A stretch of 64,000 bases of DNA, taken from assembly GCF_022410515.1 (NCBI RefSeq), contig NZ_JACSDI010000010.1, forward strand, positions 1 through 64,000. The letters run 5' to 3'. A program made the translations under genes and the position numbers. The stretch comes from Shewanella cutis (GTDB lineage: Bacteria > Pseudomonadota > Gammaproteobacteria > Enterobacterales > Shewanellaceae). The notes below the pieces were generated by a model, which was given only the letters and a program-made list of their open reading frames with translations, did no database searches and was not told the DNA's origin. Below, piece by piece: positions 39,403-49,744 of the stretch. Position 1 is the first letter of the stretch, and the number at the start of each line of letters is the position of its first letter.

Positions 39403-40836
39403 TTAAGCAGGCAACGACAGTGTGGTTAATCCTAACATCGTTTGCATAACACCGACCACTTGGCAGCTGTAACCAAATTCGTTGTCATACCATACGTACA
39501 GAATGGCACGTTTACCTTCAGCAATCGTCGCTTGAGAATCAACGACACCCGCATAGCGAGAACCGACTAAATCGCTCGATACGATTTCAGTTGAGTCTGT
39601 ATAATCGATTTGGTTTTGCAAGGGTGATTGCAGCGCCGTGTCTTTTAGATATTCGTTTAATTCGTCTTTGTTGGTCTCAGCATTTAAGTTCATGCTGATG
39701 ATTGCCATAGACACGTTTGGTGTAGGTACGCGAATCGCGTTACCTGTTAACTTACCGGCTAATACAGGCAGCGCCTTAGCAACCGCTTTGGCTGCGCCAG
39801 TTTCTGTGATCACCATGTTTAATGGTGCACTGCGACCGCGACGGTCAGCACTGTGGTAGTTGTCAATCAGGTTTTGATCGTTCGTGTATGAGTGGATAGT
39901 TTCAACGTGGCCATTCTCGATACCGTACTTGTCGTTTACTGCTTTCAGTACTGGCGTAATCGCGTTAGTCGTACAGCTTGCTGCTGACACGATGATGTCT
40001 TCTGGCGTAATGTCGCCTTCGTTCACACCGTAAACGATGTTCTTGATCGCGCCTTTTGCAGGTGCAGTCAATAACACTTTGCTTGCACCAGGGCTCTTCA
40101 AGTGTAAGCCAAGGCCTGCTTCGTCTTTCCAAATACCGGTGTTGTCTACCACTAAGGCATCTGTAATACCGTATTTGGTGTAATCCACTTCATCTGGTGA
40201 GTTTGCGTAAATCACTTGGATATACGTGCCGTTAGCAATGATGGCGTTGTTCTCTTCATCCACTTCAACAGAGCCGTTGAATGGACCGTGTACTGAATCA
40301 CGGCGAAGTAGACTGGCGCGTTTTTCTAAATCGCCCTTCTTACCGCCACGCAATACGATGGCACGTAATCTTAACTTGTTACTGCGGCCAGTACGTTCGA
40401 TAAGTAAGCGTGCTAATAAACGGCCAATACGACCAAAACCATACAATACTACATCACGTGGAGCGATATCATCGGCATGATCAATCGCAGCGGCTAATTC
40501 GCGTGCCATATAGCTTTCAATTTCATTGGTATCGGTATGTTCAGCCCAGTATTTAACGGCAAGCTTACCAATATCCACTTTGCATTGTTTAACAGCGAGT
40601 CGGCTTAAAGCTTGAACAAACGGGAAACTCTCGCGTAAACGTAACTTTTCGCCGACATGACGACGAACTAAACGGTGCGCTTTAATAATCTCAATAGTAG
40701 AAGCATTGAGTAATGGCTTACCATAAACCACAACTTCGACGCCTTGGTTACGGTATAACTTGCCCAGCAAAGGTTGCATTGCCTCTGCCATTTCAAAACG
40801 TTCTTGCCAACTTTGTAGGTGTTTATCAGCGCTCAT
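39403..40836 (-). CDS. Glyceraldehyde-3-phosphate dehydrogenase, N-terminally extended form
   Basis: 477 aa against about 335 for normal GAPDH. The GAPDH core starts only at about residue 126 with LYGFGRIGRLLAR; the catalytic Cys288 (SAASCTTN) and His315 (IHSYTNDQ) are intact. The first ~125 residues are helical and charged and match no domain I know. After the second strand the sequence reads AIVLRGGKK instead of the AINDL of NAD enzymes: the acidic residue that binds the adenine ribose is replaced by basic ones, suggesting NADP use (inference). A HexR-like site lies upstream. Confidence 0.88.
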   Translation of the reverse strand: MSADKHLQSWQERFEMAEAMQPLLGKLYRNQGVEVVVYGKPLLNASTIEIIKAHRLVRRHVGEKLRLRESFPFVQALSRLAVKQCKVDIGKLAVKYWAEHTDTNEIESYMARELAAAIDHADDIAPRDVVLYGFGRIGRLLARLLIERTGRSNKLRLRAIVLRGGKKGDLEKRASLLRRDSVHGPFNGSVEVDEENNAIIANGTYIQVIYANSPDEVDYTKYGITDALVVDNTGIWKDEAGLGLHLKSPGASKVLLTAPAKGAIKNIVYGVNEGDITPEDIIVSAASCTTNAITPVLKAVNDKYGIENGHVETIHSYTNDQNLIDNYHSADRRGRSAPLNMVITETGAAKAVAKALPVLAGKLTGNAIRVPTPNVSMAIISMNLNAETNKDELNEYLKDTALQSPLQNQIDYTDSTEIVSSDLVGSRYAGVVDSQATIAEGKRAILYVWYDNEFGYSCQVVGVMQTMLGLTTLSLPA

Positions 40837-41003
40837 TTACAGATCCTTTATCTCACTTTTCAATAAAATGTATTGAAAGGTTTGAGTAACATGACGAAAA
40901 GACCAATAATCTTATGCAGGTTTTAGGGAAAACCCAGTGTTTTGGTCGGCGCCATTGTAATGAAATCTGTGTCTGCTTACCAGTAAGATATTTTCTGTAA
41001 ATC

Positions 41004-41018
41004 TGTAATTTTATTAGA
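41004..41018. promoter_or_regulatory. HexR-like operator
   Basis: TGTAATTTTATTAGA differs at one position from the HexR pattern TGTAAT-N3-ATTACA. It lies between the divergent long-GAPDH gene and the DUF2989 gene, 168 bp from the first and 25 bp from the second start. Confidence 0.55.
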
Positions 41019-41042
41019 GAAAATTGCATTTTGGAGCGTGTT

Positions 41043-41930
41043 TTGAGACAAAATCTAGTAATAATTACATCATTTGCCCTCGTGATGAGTATTTTCGGTT
41101 GTGATAATGGCCGAAATATCCAAACGATTTGTAAAAATAATCCTGAAATTTGTGCCGATTTGCATAAGGATGGCTGGTGTTTAGCGGAGAAGACGAAGCT
41201 TATTCAGAGTCGATACGAGCTTATTGACAATGTTAACCCTACCGGTAAACAACTTTATCAACAGTTAACTTACCTCGAGGACTACAGTCGATGTATTGAA
41301 TTGGCCTCTGGTGTTCAGCACATTATCCACACAAGCCGCACAGCTGATAGAGCCAGAGCCTTTCGACTAAGTACACAAAATTTGAGTCAGTTGCAGGATG
41401 AAACTCGTGAGCGCCAAGATCCCTTTATGTCTTATTACCAGTGGACGCGTTTTGGTGACACGGATGCGTTAAACCGACTCTTGGCGCAAGAAAATGCTGG
41501 CGAAGTCACTGAGCCATTTCTTTTAGCGCAAATAGCCACCTACTACAGCAACCGTAATGCCATCAAAGCGCAACAACTCTACCTTACTGTGTTTGCAGAG
41601 ATCCAATACGCTGACTTTGATCCAAATTGGTTGCTTGGGCTTGCTGCAGCCTATCGCCAAACCCAAGCGCTAGAAAAAACTTACATGCTGACAAAAGCCA
41701 ATTTAATACTTACGCAGCAGAAGTATTCTGAAGATAAGATGCTAGCCTTAATCGGTGGCAACAAAACGCTGGCGACAAGATTAGATGAATACGCCCAGAA
41801 CTTGATCAATGCGTTAGAAGATGGCCTCTATTCGACTAGCCCTGTTGCGCTCTGGCTTGCTCCACCTCAAACAGAGGTAACACAGCCTGCGGCAACGACC
41901 GTCGAACCAGAGAAGCCAAACAGGCCCTGA
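41043..41930 (+). CDS. DUF2989 family putative lipoprotein
   Basis: About 295 aa. The N-terminus has a hydrophobic signal (LVIITSFALVMSIFGC) with Cys at a lipobox-like site, though Phe at -2 is unusual. The conserved body begins with ICKNNPEICADLHKDGWC and continues with helical, TPR-like segments and a Pro-rich end. This is the DUF2989 family, known to me only as uncharacterised in Shewanella and relatives. A TTG start at 41043 is preferred because GGAG precedes it by 6 bp; an in-frame TTG at 41031 has none. It lies between two GAPDH genes. Confidence 0.75.
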   Translation: MRQNLVIITSFALVMSIFGCDNGRNIQTICKNNPEICADLHKDGWCLAEKTKLIQSRYELIDNVNPTGKQLYQQLTYLEDYSRCIELASGVQHIIHTSRTADRARAFRLSTQNLSQLQDETRERQDPFMSYYQWTRFGDTDALNRLLAQENAGEVTEPFLLAQIATYYSNRNAIKAQQLYLTVFAEIQYADFDPNWLLGLAAAYRQTQALEKTYMLTKANLILTQQKYSEDKMLALIGGNKTLATRLDEYAQNLINALEDGLYSTSPVALWLAPPQTEVTQPAATTVEPEKPNRP

Positions 41931-42096
41931 TGTTTACGCCTTAAGTAACGTCGGCAAAATGTTTGCCATTTTGTAATTTTTTATCCAAATGCCGTGCTAA
42001 AAATGGTATTTTCGCGACCGATGTAAAAAAAACACCTATTTTGTTAACTAAATTCTGGCAAAACTGCCGAATTAACTTGACGATAGCTGTCAGTTT

Positions 42097-42111
42097 GGTA
42101 ATTTTACTACC
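42097..42111. promoter_or_regulatory. HexR-like operator upstream of gapA
   Basis: GGTAATTTTACTACC, part of the palindrome TGGTAATTTTACTACCA, matches about 9 of the 12 defined positions of TGTAAT-N3-ATTACA and lies 34 bp before the gapA start. Confidence 0.4.
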
Positions 42112-42144
42112 AGTTGAATTTTATAATCACCAGAGGGATATGAG

Positions 42145-43155
42145 ATGACTATCCGTGTAGCAATAAATGGTTATGGCCGTATCGGTAGAAACGTATTACG
42201 CGCCCTGTACGAAAGCGAAAAAGCATACCCAATTAAAATTGTTGCCATTAACGATTTAGGCGATGCATCAATCAACGCTCACCTGACCAAATACGATTCT
42301 GTACATGGTCGTTTCAATGCCAAAGTTGAGCATGATGCCGAAGCAATTTATGTCAACGGCGACAAGATCCTCACCTTCCAAGAACGCGATCCAGGCAAAT
42401 TACCTTGGAACGACTTACAGGTTGACGTAGTTTTCGAATGTACCGGTATCTTCACTTCTAAAGATTCTGTTCAACCACATTTAGCGGCAGGCGCAAAGAA
42501 AGTGATTATCTCTGCTCCAGGAAAAAATGTTGATGCAACAGTTGTTTACGGTGTAAACAACAATGTATTAACGGCTGACATGACTGTAATTTCTAACGCG
42601 TCTTGTACCACTAACTGTCTAGCGCCTTTTGCTAAACCGTTAAACGACGAAATTGGTATTGAATCGGGTTTAATGACCACCATTCATGCTTACACCAACG
42701 ACCAACGTTTGTCTGACGTTTACCACACTGACTTACGCCGCGCCCGCGCTGCAGCACTGTCGATGATCCCAACTAAAACTGGCGCTGCCGCGGCAGTAGG
42801 TTTAGTTGTGCCTGAATTACAAGGCAAATTCGACGGCTTAGCGGTACGTGTACCCACAGTTAACGTGTCTTTAGTGGATTTATCTTTCATTGCATCACGT
42901 GACACTACCGTTGAAGAAGTTAACGCGATTATCGAGCGTGCAGCTAGCGTTGCGCCATTGAGCGAAGTGTTAGCCGTCAATAAAGAGCCATTGGTGTCTA
43001 TCGACTTTAACCACAATGCGTTTTCATCTAACTTCGATGCGACCCAAACTCGCGTTAACGGCCGTTTAGTCAAAGTAATGGCTTGGTACGATAACGAATG
43101 GGGTTTCAGTAACCGTATGTTAGACAACGCGGTTGCGTTAATGAACGCCAAATAA
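42145..43155 (+). CDS. gapA: Glyceraldehyde-3-phosphate dehydrogenase, type I
   Basis: Glycolytic/gluconeogenic enzyme of 336 aa. NAD site GYGRIGRNV (9-17) with the acidic AINDL (Asp37) that favours NAD; catalytic Cys154 in SNASCTTNC and His181 in TIHAYTNDQ; substrate arginine region [15 protein letters not shown]. It is not erythrose-4-phosphate dehydrogenase, which has a different sequence after the His. Ribosome-binding site AGAGG precedes the start. Codon use is strongly biased. It is the second GAPDH in 4 kb, the other being the long form with a likely different cofactor. Confidence 0.95.
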   Translation: MTIRVAINGYGRIGRNVLRALYESEKAYPIKIVAINDLGDASINAHLTKYDSVHGRFNAKVEHDAEAIYVNGDKILTFQERDPGKLPWNDLQVDVVFECTGIFTSKDSVQPHLAAGAKKVIISAPGKNVDATVVYGVNNNVLTADMTVISNASCTTNCLAPFAKPLNDEIGIESGLMTTIHAYTNDQRLSDVYHTDLRRARAAALSMIPTKTGAAAAVGLVVPELQGKFDGLAVRVPTVNVSLVDLSFIASRDTTVEEVNAIIERAASVAPLSEVLAVNKEPLVSIDFNHNAFSSNFDATQTRVNGRLVKVMAWYDNEWGFSNRMLDNAVALMNAK

Positions 43156-43180
43156 TCTTTGATTATCACGCGTAATCAAG

Positions 43181-43203
43181 GCCCTGCATTTGCAGGGCTT
43201 TTT
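43181..43203 (+). terminator. gapA terminator
   Basis: GCCCTG / CAGGGC stem with a CATTTG loop and a T-run, 25 bp after the stop. Confidence 0.8.
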
Positions 43204-43227
43204 GTTATTTGTCGTATTGCGATTAAA

Positions 43228-43254
43228 AAATATCCCCGCAATGCGGGGATATTT
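43228..43254 (-). terminator. nadA terminator
   Basis: AAATATCCCC / GGGGATATTT stem around a short loop, with the T-run on the minus strand. Confidence 0.8.
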
Positions 43255-43285
43255 ATGTGAACTCTCGGTGTTGAGCTCAAAGCAC

Positions 43286-44359
43286 TTAGGCGTTGCCCTT
43301 CACTTTCATATTGAGCGTCTTCGCAAAATCGAGCATACGCGTCAGCGGAATTAAGGCTTTCACTCGCAAATCTTCATCGACAAAGATCTCATGAGTCGTT
43401 TTGTCGCTATCACTTAATGACGCTTCAATAGCCTTTAAGCCGTTCATCGCCATCCAAGGACAGTGAGCGCAGCTCTTACAGGTCGCACCATTACCGCCGG
43501 TCGGCGCTTCGATTAAGGTTTTGCCCGGTGCTGCTTGCTGCATTTTGTAGAAAATACCGCGATCGGTCGCCACAATAAAACGCTCGTTAGGCATGTTTTG
43601 GGCAGCTTTGATTAGCTGACTGGTTGAGCCTACAGCATCAGCCATAGCGACCACGCTGGCGGGTGATTCAGGATGGACAAGGATTGCAGCATCTGGGTAG
43701 ACGCTTTTCATATCGCGCAGTGCGTTCGCTTTAAACTCATCGTGTACGATACAATCTCCCTGCCACATCAGCATTTCGGCGCCCGTTTGTTTGGCAATGT
43801 AACTGCCTAAATGACGGTCCGGACCCCAAATAATTTTTTTGCCTTCGCTGTCTAAGTGCTCAACGATTTCAAGGGCAATACTCGAGGTGACCACCCAATC
43901 AGCACGGGCTTTTACTGCCGCTGAGGTGTTAGCGTAAACGACCACGGTATGATCTGGATGGGCGTCACAGAAGGCGCTGAATTTATCGATGGGGCAACCT
44001 AAGTCCAATGAACAAGTTGCTTCAAGGGTCGGCATTAGGATGGTTTTTTCAGGGCTTAAAATTTTAGCGGTTTCCCCCATAAACTTCACCCCAGCGACGA
44101 TTAACGTCTTGGCGGGATGATCACGGCCAAAGCGCGCCATTTCGAGGGAATCAGAAACACAGCCACCGGTTTCTTCAGCAAGTGCTTGAATTTCTGGGTC
44201 GGTATAATAATGGGCAACTAATACCGCATCTTTTTCAATCAGCAGTTGCTTGATACGTGTCTTGTAGTCGGCCTTCTGCGCATCGGATAGCGGCACGGGT
44301 TTTGGCGGAAATGGATAATCTATGGTTTCGATTGTTGGGGCAAATAAGCTGGAGCTCAT
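43286..44359 (-). CDS. nadA: Quinolinate synthase
   Basis: [4Fe-4S] enzyme that condenses iminoaspartate with dihydroxyacetone phosphate in NAD synthesis. 357 aa, with the three-fold pseudo-repeat of the family. Cluster cysteines are in [21 protein letters not shown] and [12 protein letters not shown]. The start [11 protein letters not shown] follows an adequate leader, and the gene is monocistronic between two terminators. Confidence 0.97.
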   Translation of the reverse strand: MSSSLFAPTIETIDYPFPPKPVPLSDAQKADYKTRIKQLLIEKDAVLVAHYYTDPEIQALAEETGGCVSDSLEMARFGRDHPAKTLIVAGVKFMGETAKILSPEKTILMPTLEATCSLDLGCPIDKFSAFCDAHPDHTVVVYANTSAAVKARADWVVTSSIALEIVEHLDSEGKKIIWGPDRHLGSYIAKQTGAEMLMWQGDCIVHDEFKANALRDMKSVYPDAAILVHPESPASVVAMADAVGSTSQLIKAAQNMPNERFIVATDRGIFYKMQQAAPGKTLIEAPTGGNGATCKSCAHCPWMAMNGLKAIEASLSDSDKTTHEIFVDEDLRVKALIPLTRMLDFAKTLNMKVKGNA

Positions 44360-44442
44360 AACAAATCCATCGGGATAACAACGTTCGCGAATTATACGTA
44401 ATTGAGCTCAAAAGATTAACCCATTTGTGAAACTCAGATAAA

Positions 44443-44464
44443 AAAGGACGCAAAATTGCGTCCT
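44443..44464 (-). terminator. bkd operon terminator
   Basis: AAGGACGCAA / TTGCGTCCTT stem with a 2-nt gap, with a minus-strand T-run, 30 bp after the bkdB stop. Confidence 0.8.
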
Positions 44465-44493
44465 TGTCGTTTATGAATAGGCTGTCAATGGGA

Positions 44494-46101
44494 TTAGCGC
44501 ATGGCTAATAGCATATCCTGCGGCTGCTCAAGGTATTGTTTCCAAAGGTTACAGAAACGAGCAATCGTGCCACCATCAATGACGCGATGATCCCCTGACC
44601 AGCTTACTTGCATAATCTGACGCGCTTCCACCTCGCCTTTGGCATTAAAGCGCGGCAAGGTTTGCAACTTACCAAGCGCAACAATCGCTACCTCTGGCTT
44701 ATTGATAATTGGCGTCGCAACAGTTCCGCCTAAAGCACCAATGTTTGAAATCGAGATGGTGCCCTCTTTCAGATCCGCAGGCGCCACTCGACCACTCCGA
44801 GCGGCATTGGTCAAGCGGGTGATCTCAGCAGCCACCTCAAGAATGCTTTTGTCTTGTACATCCTTCACATTAGGCACTAACAATCCCACTTTCGAATCTA
44901 CTGCCATACCAATGTTATGGCGTGCCTTGTAGGTGATTTCAGTGCAATCGGCATTCACTTGGCTATTGAGCACAGGGAACTGTGTTAAGGCTAACGACAT
45001 GGCTTTCATGAAGAATGGCATCATGGTCAGCTTGACTTCATCGGAAGAATATTTAGCCTTCATGCTTTCACGCAAGGCGACTAAATCGGTTAAATCAAAC
45101 TCTTCACAATAGGTAAAGTGAGGAATGGTGGACACCGATTCCACCATCAACTTAGCCATCACCGCTTTTACGCCACGGATTGGCTCAACAATATCGGCAC
45201 GGGCTGCACTCACCACAGTGATAGGCACGGCTGATGGAGTCACACTTGATTGTTGAGTAGACGCTGTGGCGACAGGGACAACCACTGGCGTCGCGCTGCC
45301 CTGTGCTTGGAAGCGAGAAATATCTTCTTTATACACACGGCCATGTTTGCCACTACCGGGGACGCGGCTTAAATCGATATCTAAGGCTCGAGCCATACGG
45401 CGCACCGCGGGACTGGCGAGGGCTTTACCTTGGCGAGCAGGTTCTTGTGATACGCTTGCTGTTGCACAAGCCGCTGACGTTGCGGTATTAGCTACAGCGA
45501 CATTCGTCGTCTCATGAGCAGAAACAGCGGGAATTACACCACCTTCGACTTCAATCGCGTATAAAGGTGCATGAACTTTGGCAAGCTGTCCCTTGCGATA
45601 ATGTAATTTGACAATTTTACCCGCTTTAATCGCAGGGATTTGCACTAAGGCTTTATCGGTCATCACATCGGCGATAGGTTGATCTTCAACCACAATATCA
45701 CCTTCTTGTACGAGCCATTCGACCAGCTCGCACTCAACAATACCTTCGCCAATATCTGGCAACAGAAACTCTTCAATACTGCTGCTAGCAGCACTGATTG
45801 CAGCTTGGTTTGGTGCCGAGTGTTCGACGGTTTGAGGTGCGACTTGACTCGACGGTTCTTCTGCCTCAATTTGAACGGCATAAAGTGGCGCATGCACCTT
45901 AGCAATATCACCTTTAGCGTAATATAGCTTAGTGACTACACCAGCAAATGGCGCAGGGATTTGCACTAAGGCTTTGTCAGTCATCACATCGGCGATGGGC
46001 TGATCTTCAACAATCGTATCGCCCTCTTTTACCAACCACTCGACTAATTCGCACTCGACAACGCCTTCACCAATGTCCGGCAAAATAAAATCTTTAATCA
46101 T
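44494..46101 (-). CDS. bkdB: Branched-chain alpha-keto acid dehydrogenase E2 (dihydrolipoyl acyltransferase)
   Basis: Core enzyme of the branched-chain keto acid dehydrogenase complex. 535 aa: two nearly identical lipoyl domains (about 1-76 and 110-186) with lipoylated lysines Lys43 and Lys150 in VMTDKALVQIPA, an Ala/Thr-rich linker, an E1/E3-binding domain (SPAVRRMARALDIDLSRVPGSG, about 225-262), and the catalytic domain with SISNIG and the HRVIDGGT active site. Most BkdB proteins have one lipoyl domain, so the tandem pair is notable. It is the last gene of bkdA1-A2-B. Confidence 0.94.
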   Translation of the reverse strand: MIKDFILPDIGEGVVECELVEWLVKEGDTIVEDQPIADVMTDKALVQIPAPFAGVVTKLYYAKGDIAKVHAPLYAVQIEAEEPSSQVAPQTVEHSAPNQAAISAASSSIEEFLLPDIGEGIVECELVEWLVQEGDIVVEDQPIADVMTDKALVQIPAIKAGKIVKLHYRKGQLAKVHAPLYAIEVEGGVIPAVSAHETTNVAVANTATSAACATASVSQEPARQGKALASPAVRRMARALDIDLSRVPGSGKHGRVYKEDISRFQAQGSATPVVVPVATASTQQSSVTPSAVPITVVSAARADIVEPIRGVKAVMAKLMVESVSTIPHFTYCEEFDLTDLVALRESMKAKYSSDEVKLTMMPFFMKAMSLALTQFPVLNSQVNADCTEITYKARHNIGMAVDSKVGLLVPNVKDVQDKSILEVAAEITRLTNAARSGRVAPADLKEGTISISNIGALGGTVATPIINKPEVAIVALGKLQTLPRFNAKGEVEARQIMQVSWSGDHRVIDGGTIARFCNLWKQYLEQPQDMLLAMR

Positions 46102-46110
46102 ACCGGACTC

Positions 46111-47088
46111 CTAGAAGTTCACTGATGCTTTGATGGCTTCGAATGTTTTGAGCGCATCGGGCATATATTCTTTTTCATGGACCAGTGGGTATGGCGTATC
46201 TAAACCACATACACGGCTGATGGGTGATTCTAAATACAAGAAACACTCCTGCTGAATGGTGGCCGCAATTTCACCCGCAAATCCACCCGTTAATGGCGCT
46301 TCGTGGTTAACGAGCAGCCTCCCCGTTTTCTTCACTGAGTCGGCAACCGTATCCACATCCCAAGGCGCAAGTGTACGTAGGTCAATAATTTCACAGGAAA
46401 TCCCTTCTTTGGCTGCCATGTCGGCCGCCTTTTCAATGATTTCCATCTGCGCGCCCCACGCCACTAACGTGATGTCCTTACCTTCGCGTACCACTTCGGC
46501 TTTACCGAGCTCGATTTCATAATCACCTGCTGGCACTTCACCCACAGAAGCGCGATATAAACGTTTTGGCTCGAAGAATATCACCGGGTTTTTATCACGA
46601 ATCGAGGCAAGCAATAACCCTTTGGCCTGCGCTGGATTACGCGGCACAACCACTTTTAAGCCAGGGGTTTGGGTAAAATAGGCTTCTGGCGATTGTGAGT
46701 GATAGTGACCACCTGCGATACCGCCACCATAGGGAGTACGGAATACAAGGCTTCCCACATTAAACTCATTACCGCTGCGGTAACGGAATTTAGCCGACTC
46801 GTTGACGATCTGGTCAAACGCGGGGAAGATGTAATCAGCAAACTGGATTTCTGCCACAGCGGTCATGCCATTGGAGGCTAACCCGTTGGCAAAACCCGCA
46901 ATACCTTGCTCAGTCAATGGCGTGTTAAAGCAGCGGCTGCGACCAAACTTTTCCTGCAAACCCGAAGTGGCGCGAAACACGCCACCAAAATGGCCGACGT
47001 CTTCACCAAATACCACCATGCGTTCATCGGCTTGCATTGCAATCGACAAGGCCTCATTGACGGCCTGTAACATATTCATTTCTGCCAC
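46111..47088 (-). CDS. bkdA2: Branched-chain alpha-keto acid dehydrogenase E1 beta
   Basis: Transketolase-type thiamine diphosphate subunit, 325 aa. It begins [16 protein letters not shown] and has the [15 protein letters not shown] pyrophosphate-side motif, [15 protein letters not shown], and the C-terminal transketolase domain with [14 protein letters not shown]. It pairs with BkdA1 as alpha2beta2. It is 9 bp from bkdB and 3 bp from bkdA1, so all three are one operon. Confidence 0.94.
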   Translation of the reverse strand: MAEMNMLQAVNEALSIAMQADERMVVFGEDVGHFGGVFRATSGLQEKFGRSRCFNTPLTEQGIAGFANGLASNGMTAVAEIQFADYIFPAFDQIVNESAKFRYRSGNEFNVGSLVFRTPYGGGIAGGHYHSQSPEAYFTQTPGLKVVVPRNPAQAKGLLLASIRDKNPVIFFEPKRLYRASVGEVPAGDYEIELGKAEVVREGKDITLVAWGAQMEIIEKAADMAAKEGISCEIIDLRTLAPWDVDTVADSVKKTGRLLVNHEAPLTGGFAGEIAATIQQECFLYLESPISRVCGLDTPYPLVHEKEYMPDALKTFEAIKASVNF

Positions 47089-47091
47089 GGC

Positions 47092-48270
47092 TTATAGCCT
47101 CCCTGCACTTTTGGGATAGGATTGCGGATATTTTTTGATGTGTTCTTTAAGATCGCTCAGTTGCTTTTTCAGCGCTGGCGTTGGCTTGTCGTACACATCT
47201 TCAATAATCTCATCCAACATAGGGATAGGTAATTTTTCCGCGACTTTAACGGCGGCTAACACTTCTTCTCGGTATTTTTCGTAACGCTGGGCATCATCGG
47301 CTTCGGCTAACCAGCCTTTATTAATCAGCCATAACTTGAAGCGTTTGACTGGATCGTGTTGTTGCCATTTCGCCTCTTCTTCTTTTGAGCGATAGCCAGA
47401 TGGGTCGTCTGAAGAGGAGTGCGCGCCAAGGCGGTAAGTCATGGCCTCAATCAATACTGGCGCGTTGTGCTCAATCGCATAGGCACGAGCTTGTTGAGTT
47501 GCAGCCAAAACTGCCAGCATATCGTTACCGTCGACGCGAATGGTGTGCATGCCGTAACCCACACCGCGACTGGCGATGCCGTTACCGGCAAATTGCTCTT
47601 CGGTTGGGGTAGAAATGGCATAACCATTGTTACGGCAGAAGAATATCACTGGGCATTTTAACACCGCCGCCATATTCAATCCGGCATGGAAATCGCCTTC
47701 CGATGCGGCACCTTCACCGAAATAACAGACGGCAACATTGCGCTTGCCCTGCATTTTCAGGCTATAACCGACACCTGTCGCTTGCGGAATTTGAGTGGCA
47801 AGTGGCGATGAAATGGTTTGATAGTTCAGCGCCGCGCAGCCGTAATGAATAGGCATTTGGCGACCTTTACCTAAGTCCTTTTCGTTGCTGAACATTTGGT
47901 TCATAAACTGTTCAGTGGTAAAACCACGGTAACGCAGCGCCGCATGTTCACGGTATTGTGCGAGGATCACATCTTCTTGATCAAGTGCAGCAACACTGCC
48001 GACAATCGCCGCCTCTTCACCCGTACAGGTCATATAAAAGCTGATCCGTCCTTGACGTTGTGCGCCAAGCATACGTTCGTCGAGTACCCGCGTAAACACG
48101 CAGGTATCGTAAATTTTGATGGCTAAGGCTTCATCTATTACAGGCAAAACCGCGGTTTCATAGGTAGTGCCGTCTGCTTGTAGAATTCGAAGGATAGGAA
48201 TGTGAAGCGATGCCTTATCCAAGAAGCCGACACGGTGCACTGTATCAGTGTTGAGTGTTGCTTTGCTCAT
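47092..48270 (-). CDS. bkdA1: Branched-chain alpha-keto acid dehydrogenase E1 alpha
   Basis: Thiamine-dependent decarboxylase subunit, 392 aa. The ThDP motif is YFGEGAASEGDFHAGLNMAAVLKCPVIFFCRNN, read as GDG-like GEGAASEGD to NN, around residue 190-222; the regulated-loop region YRLGAHSSSDDPSGYRS is also typical. It decarboxylates the keto acids from valine, leucine and isoleucine. A LiuR-like palindrome lies 75 bp before its start. Confidence 0.94.
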   Translation of the reverse strand: MSKATLNTDTVHRVGFLDKASLHIPILRILQADGTTYETAVLPVIDEALAIKIYDTCVFTRVLDERMLGAQRQGRISFYMTCTGEEAAIVGSVAALDQEDVILAQYREHAALRYRGFTTEQFMNQMFSNEKDLGKGRQMPIHYGCAALNYQTISSPLATQIPQATGVGYSLKMQGKRNVAVCYFGEGAASEGDFHAGLNMAAVLKCPVIFFCRNNGYAISTPTEEQFAGNGIASRGVGYGMHTIRVDGNDMLAVLAATQQARAYAIEHNAPVLIEAMTYRLGAHSSSDDPSGYRSKEEEAKWQQHDPVKRFKLWLINKGWLAEADDAQRYEKYREEVLAAVKVAEKLPIPMLDEIIEDVYDKPTPALKKQLSDLKEHIKKYPQSYPKSAGRL

Positions 48271-48344
48271 ATTGTGCTCTTGTTATCTCGTGACGCAGCA
48301 GAAGAACCACTGCGCCTAATTTATACGAATATGCCGGATGAACA

Positions 48345-48358
48345 TTACGTTAACGTAA
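48345..48358. promoter_or_regulatory. LiuR-like palindrome upstream of the bkd operon
   Basis: TTACGTTAACGTAA, a perfect 14-bp palindrome 75 bp before bkdA1. It resembles the ACGT-NN-ACGT sites I recall for the MerR-family regulator LiuR, which controls branched-chain amino acid breakdown in Shewanella. Confidence 0.5.
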
Positions 48359-48432
48359 ACTACCTATCAACCATTGGCACAGTTCAAATGACAACTAATC
48401 CCCTGTTTGCATGTATATATTGCTTTACAAAC

Positions 48433-49467
48433 TTAACGAACATTCGGCGCAACTGAGGGGATCAGACAAATCACGGTGCGATTGCCAATGGGCACCTTGG
48501 CATTAGGGAATACGATAGATTCAAACTCTTGTTCTACTTTAATTTCTTGCCCCCCCTCGCGGGCTAAGACAAAACCTTTTGGAAAAGATCTGAAGTTTTC
48601 GACATCGGTCGCAAAGGTAAATTCAAAATCATCAAAATGTTTGTTAATCACGCGGCACACTTGATACAGATTCACTTTATCTGCCGAAAATGGCTCAAGC
48701 TGCAAAGGTTTGTCGGTGATAAGGCGAGTAAACATCTCTTGGGCGGCAATAAAACGCGTCATATCGTTCTGTCCCATGGGATACACCTTACCTAATTCAA
48801 TGGTAAAGGCATCGGCACCGTACTGCTCGGAGGAAAAATAACTAAAAGTCGTCGTCGGCTCATGGTGAAACAACACAGTATCCACGCCACTGGCCGCTAA
48901 AAACATGATTTGCTCGGCGCTATAAGCACGGCCGGGACGATAGGGATAAATCGCAAATTTTTCGTGTTTTGAAGCCCGCATTGCAGTATGTAAATCGTAG
49001 TGAATACGTTGGCGCCCAGCGGCTACGGCTTTAAAAAAACGGTCTACATAAGCTTCTAATTTTTTTGCCCGCACCCGCTCAGGATTGACTAAGCCGGGAG
49101 GATTTGAATGCTCGCCACTAAACAGACGATTCATGTTCTCGTCGATAATGCGAGTGCCATTATTAATCGCTAATGGATTACCAATAAGAAAGAGCGTACG
49201 TTGTTTGGCGATGATTTTTTGTTGGAGAAGCTGTTTGATTAAGGTGTTGCAGAGTTCGATGGGGGCGGTTTCATTACCGTGGACACCGCAGGAGAGAATG
49301 ACATCCTTACCTTGGGCTTGTACTGGTTCAAAGACGATGACCCCCGTGTCCCACACCTCGACTCGAGTATGTTCCCCTAAGGTGAAACTTAACTCATCGC
49401 CGAGGGTTTCAGGATTGGCAAGGGTCAGCGCGAGAAAATCCTTCGAATCTAACAGAGCTTGTAACAC
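48433..49467 (-). CDS. astE: Succinylglutamate desuccinylase
   Basis: Last step of the arginine succinyltransferase pathway, releasing glutamate and succinate. 344 aa zinc hydrolase of the AstE/AspA group. Zinc ligands His and Glu are in [11 protein letters not shown], the third His in HYDLHTAMR, and the catalytic Glu in AFTIELGK. The other ast genes are not in the window, so it is a detached member of the pathway. It follows the bkd operon's upstream gap and is on the same strand. Confidence 0.94.
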   Translation of the reverse strand: MLQALLDSKDFLALTLANPETLGDELSFTLGEHTRVEVWDTGVIVFEPVQAQGKDVILSCGVHGNETAPIELCNTLIKQLLQQKIIAKQRTLFLIGNPLAINNGTRIIDENMNRLFSGEHSNPPGLVNPERVRAKKLEAYVDRFFKAVAAGRQRIHYDLHTAMRASKHEKFAIYPYRPGRAYSAEQIMFLAASGVDTVLFHHEPTTTFSYFSSEQYGADAFTIELGKVYPMGQNDMTRFIAAQEMFTRLITDKPLQLEPFSADKVNLYQVCRVINKHFDDFEFTFATDVENFRSFPKGFVLAREGGQEIKVEQEFESIVFPNAKVPIGNRTVICLIPSVAPNVR

Positions 49468-49744
49468 AGAATTCTCCTTATATAGCGTGTTAGAGGCGAG
49501 TCGTTATGGCAATACCTTAATGTTTCATTGCACTTATCGCTACCCACCTTAAAAAGCGCATCCATACTAACACAAGTTTTTGGGCCGTTACTCTGTCATT
49601 CTGGTCAAACAAGCGCATTTATCGGTAAAACCTTTGCATCTATCATGTCTTGCACAGCAGCAGATTAATTTAAGCAGTACACTTGCTTTTCGAAATGAGT
49701 TTTATCACAATCCTTAGCCATCTAGACTTCTATTAGGATTTATC

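Noticed and set aside
40956..40970. Second HexR-like site TGTAATGAAATCTGT near the long GAPDH gene
   Set aside because: Left half is perfect but the right half fits only 2 of 6 positions.
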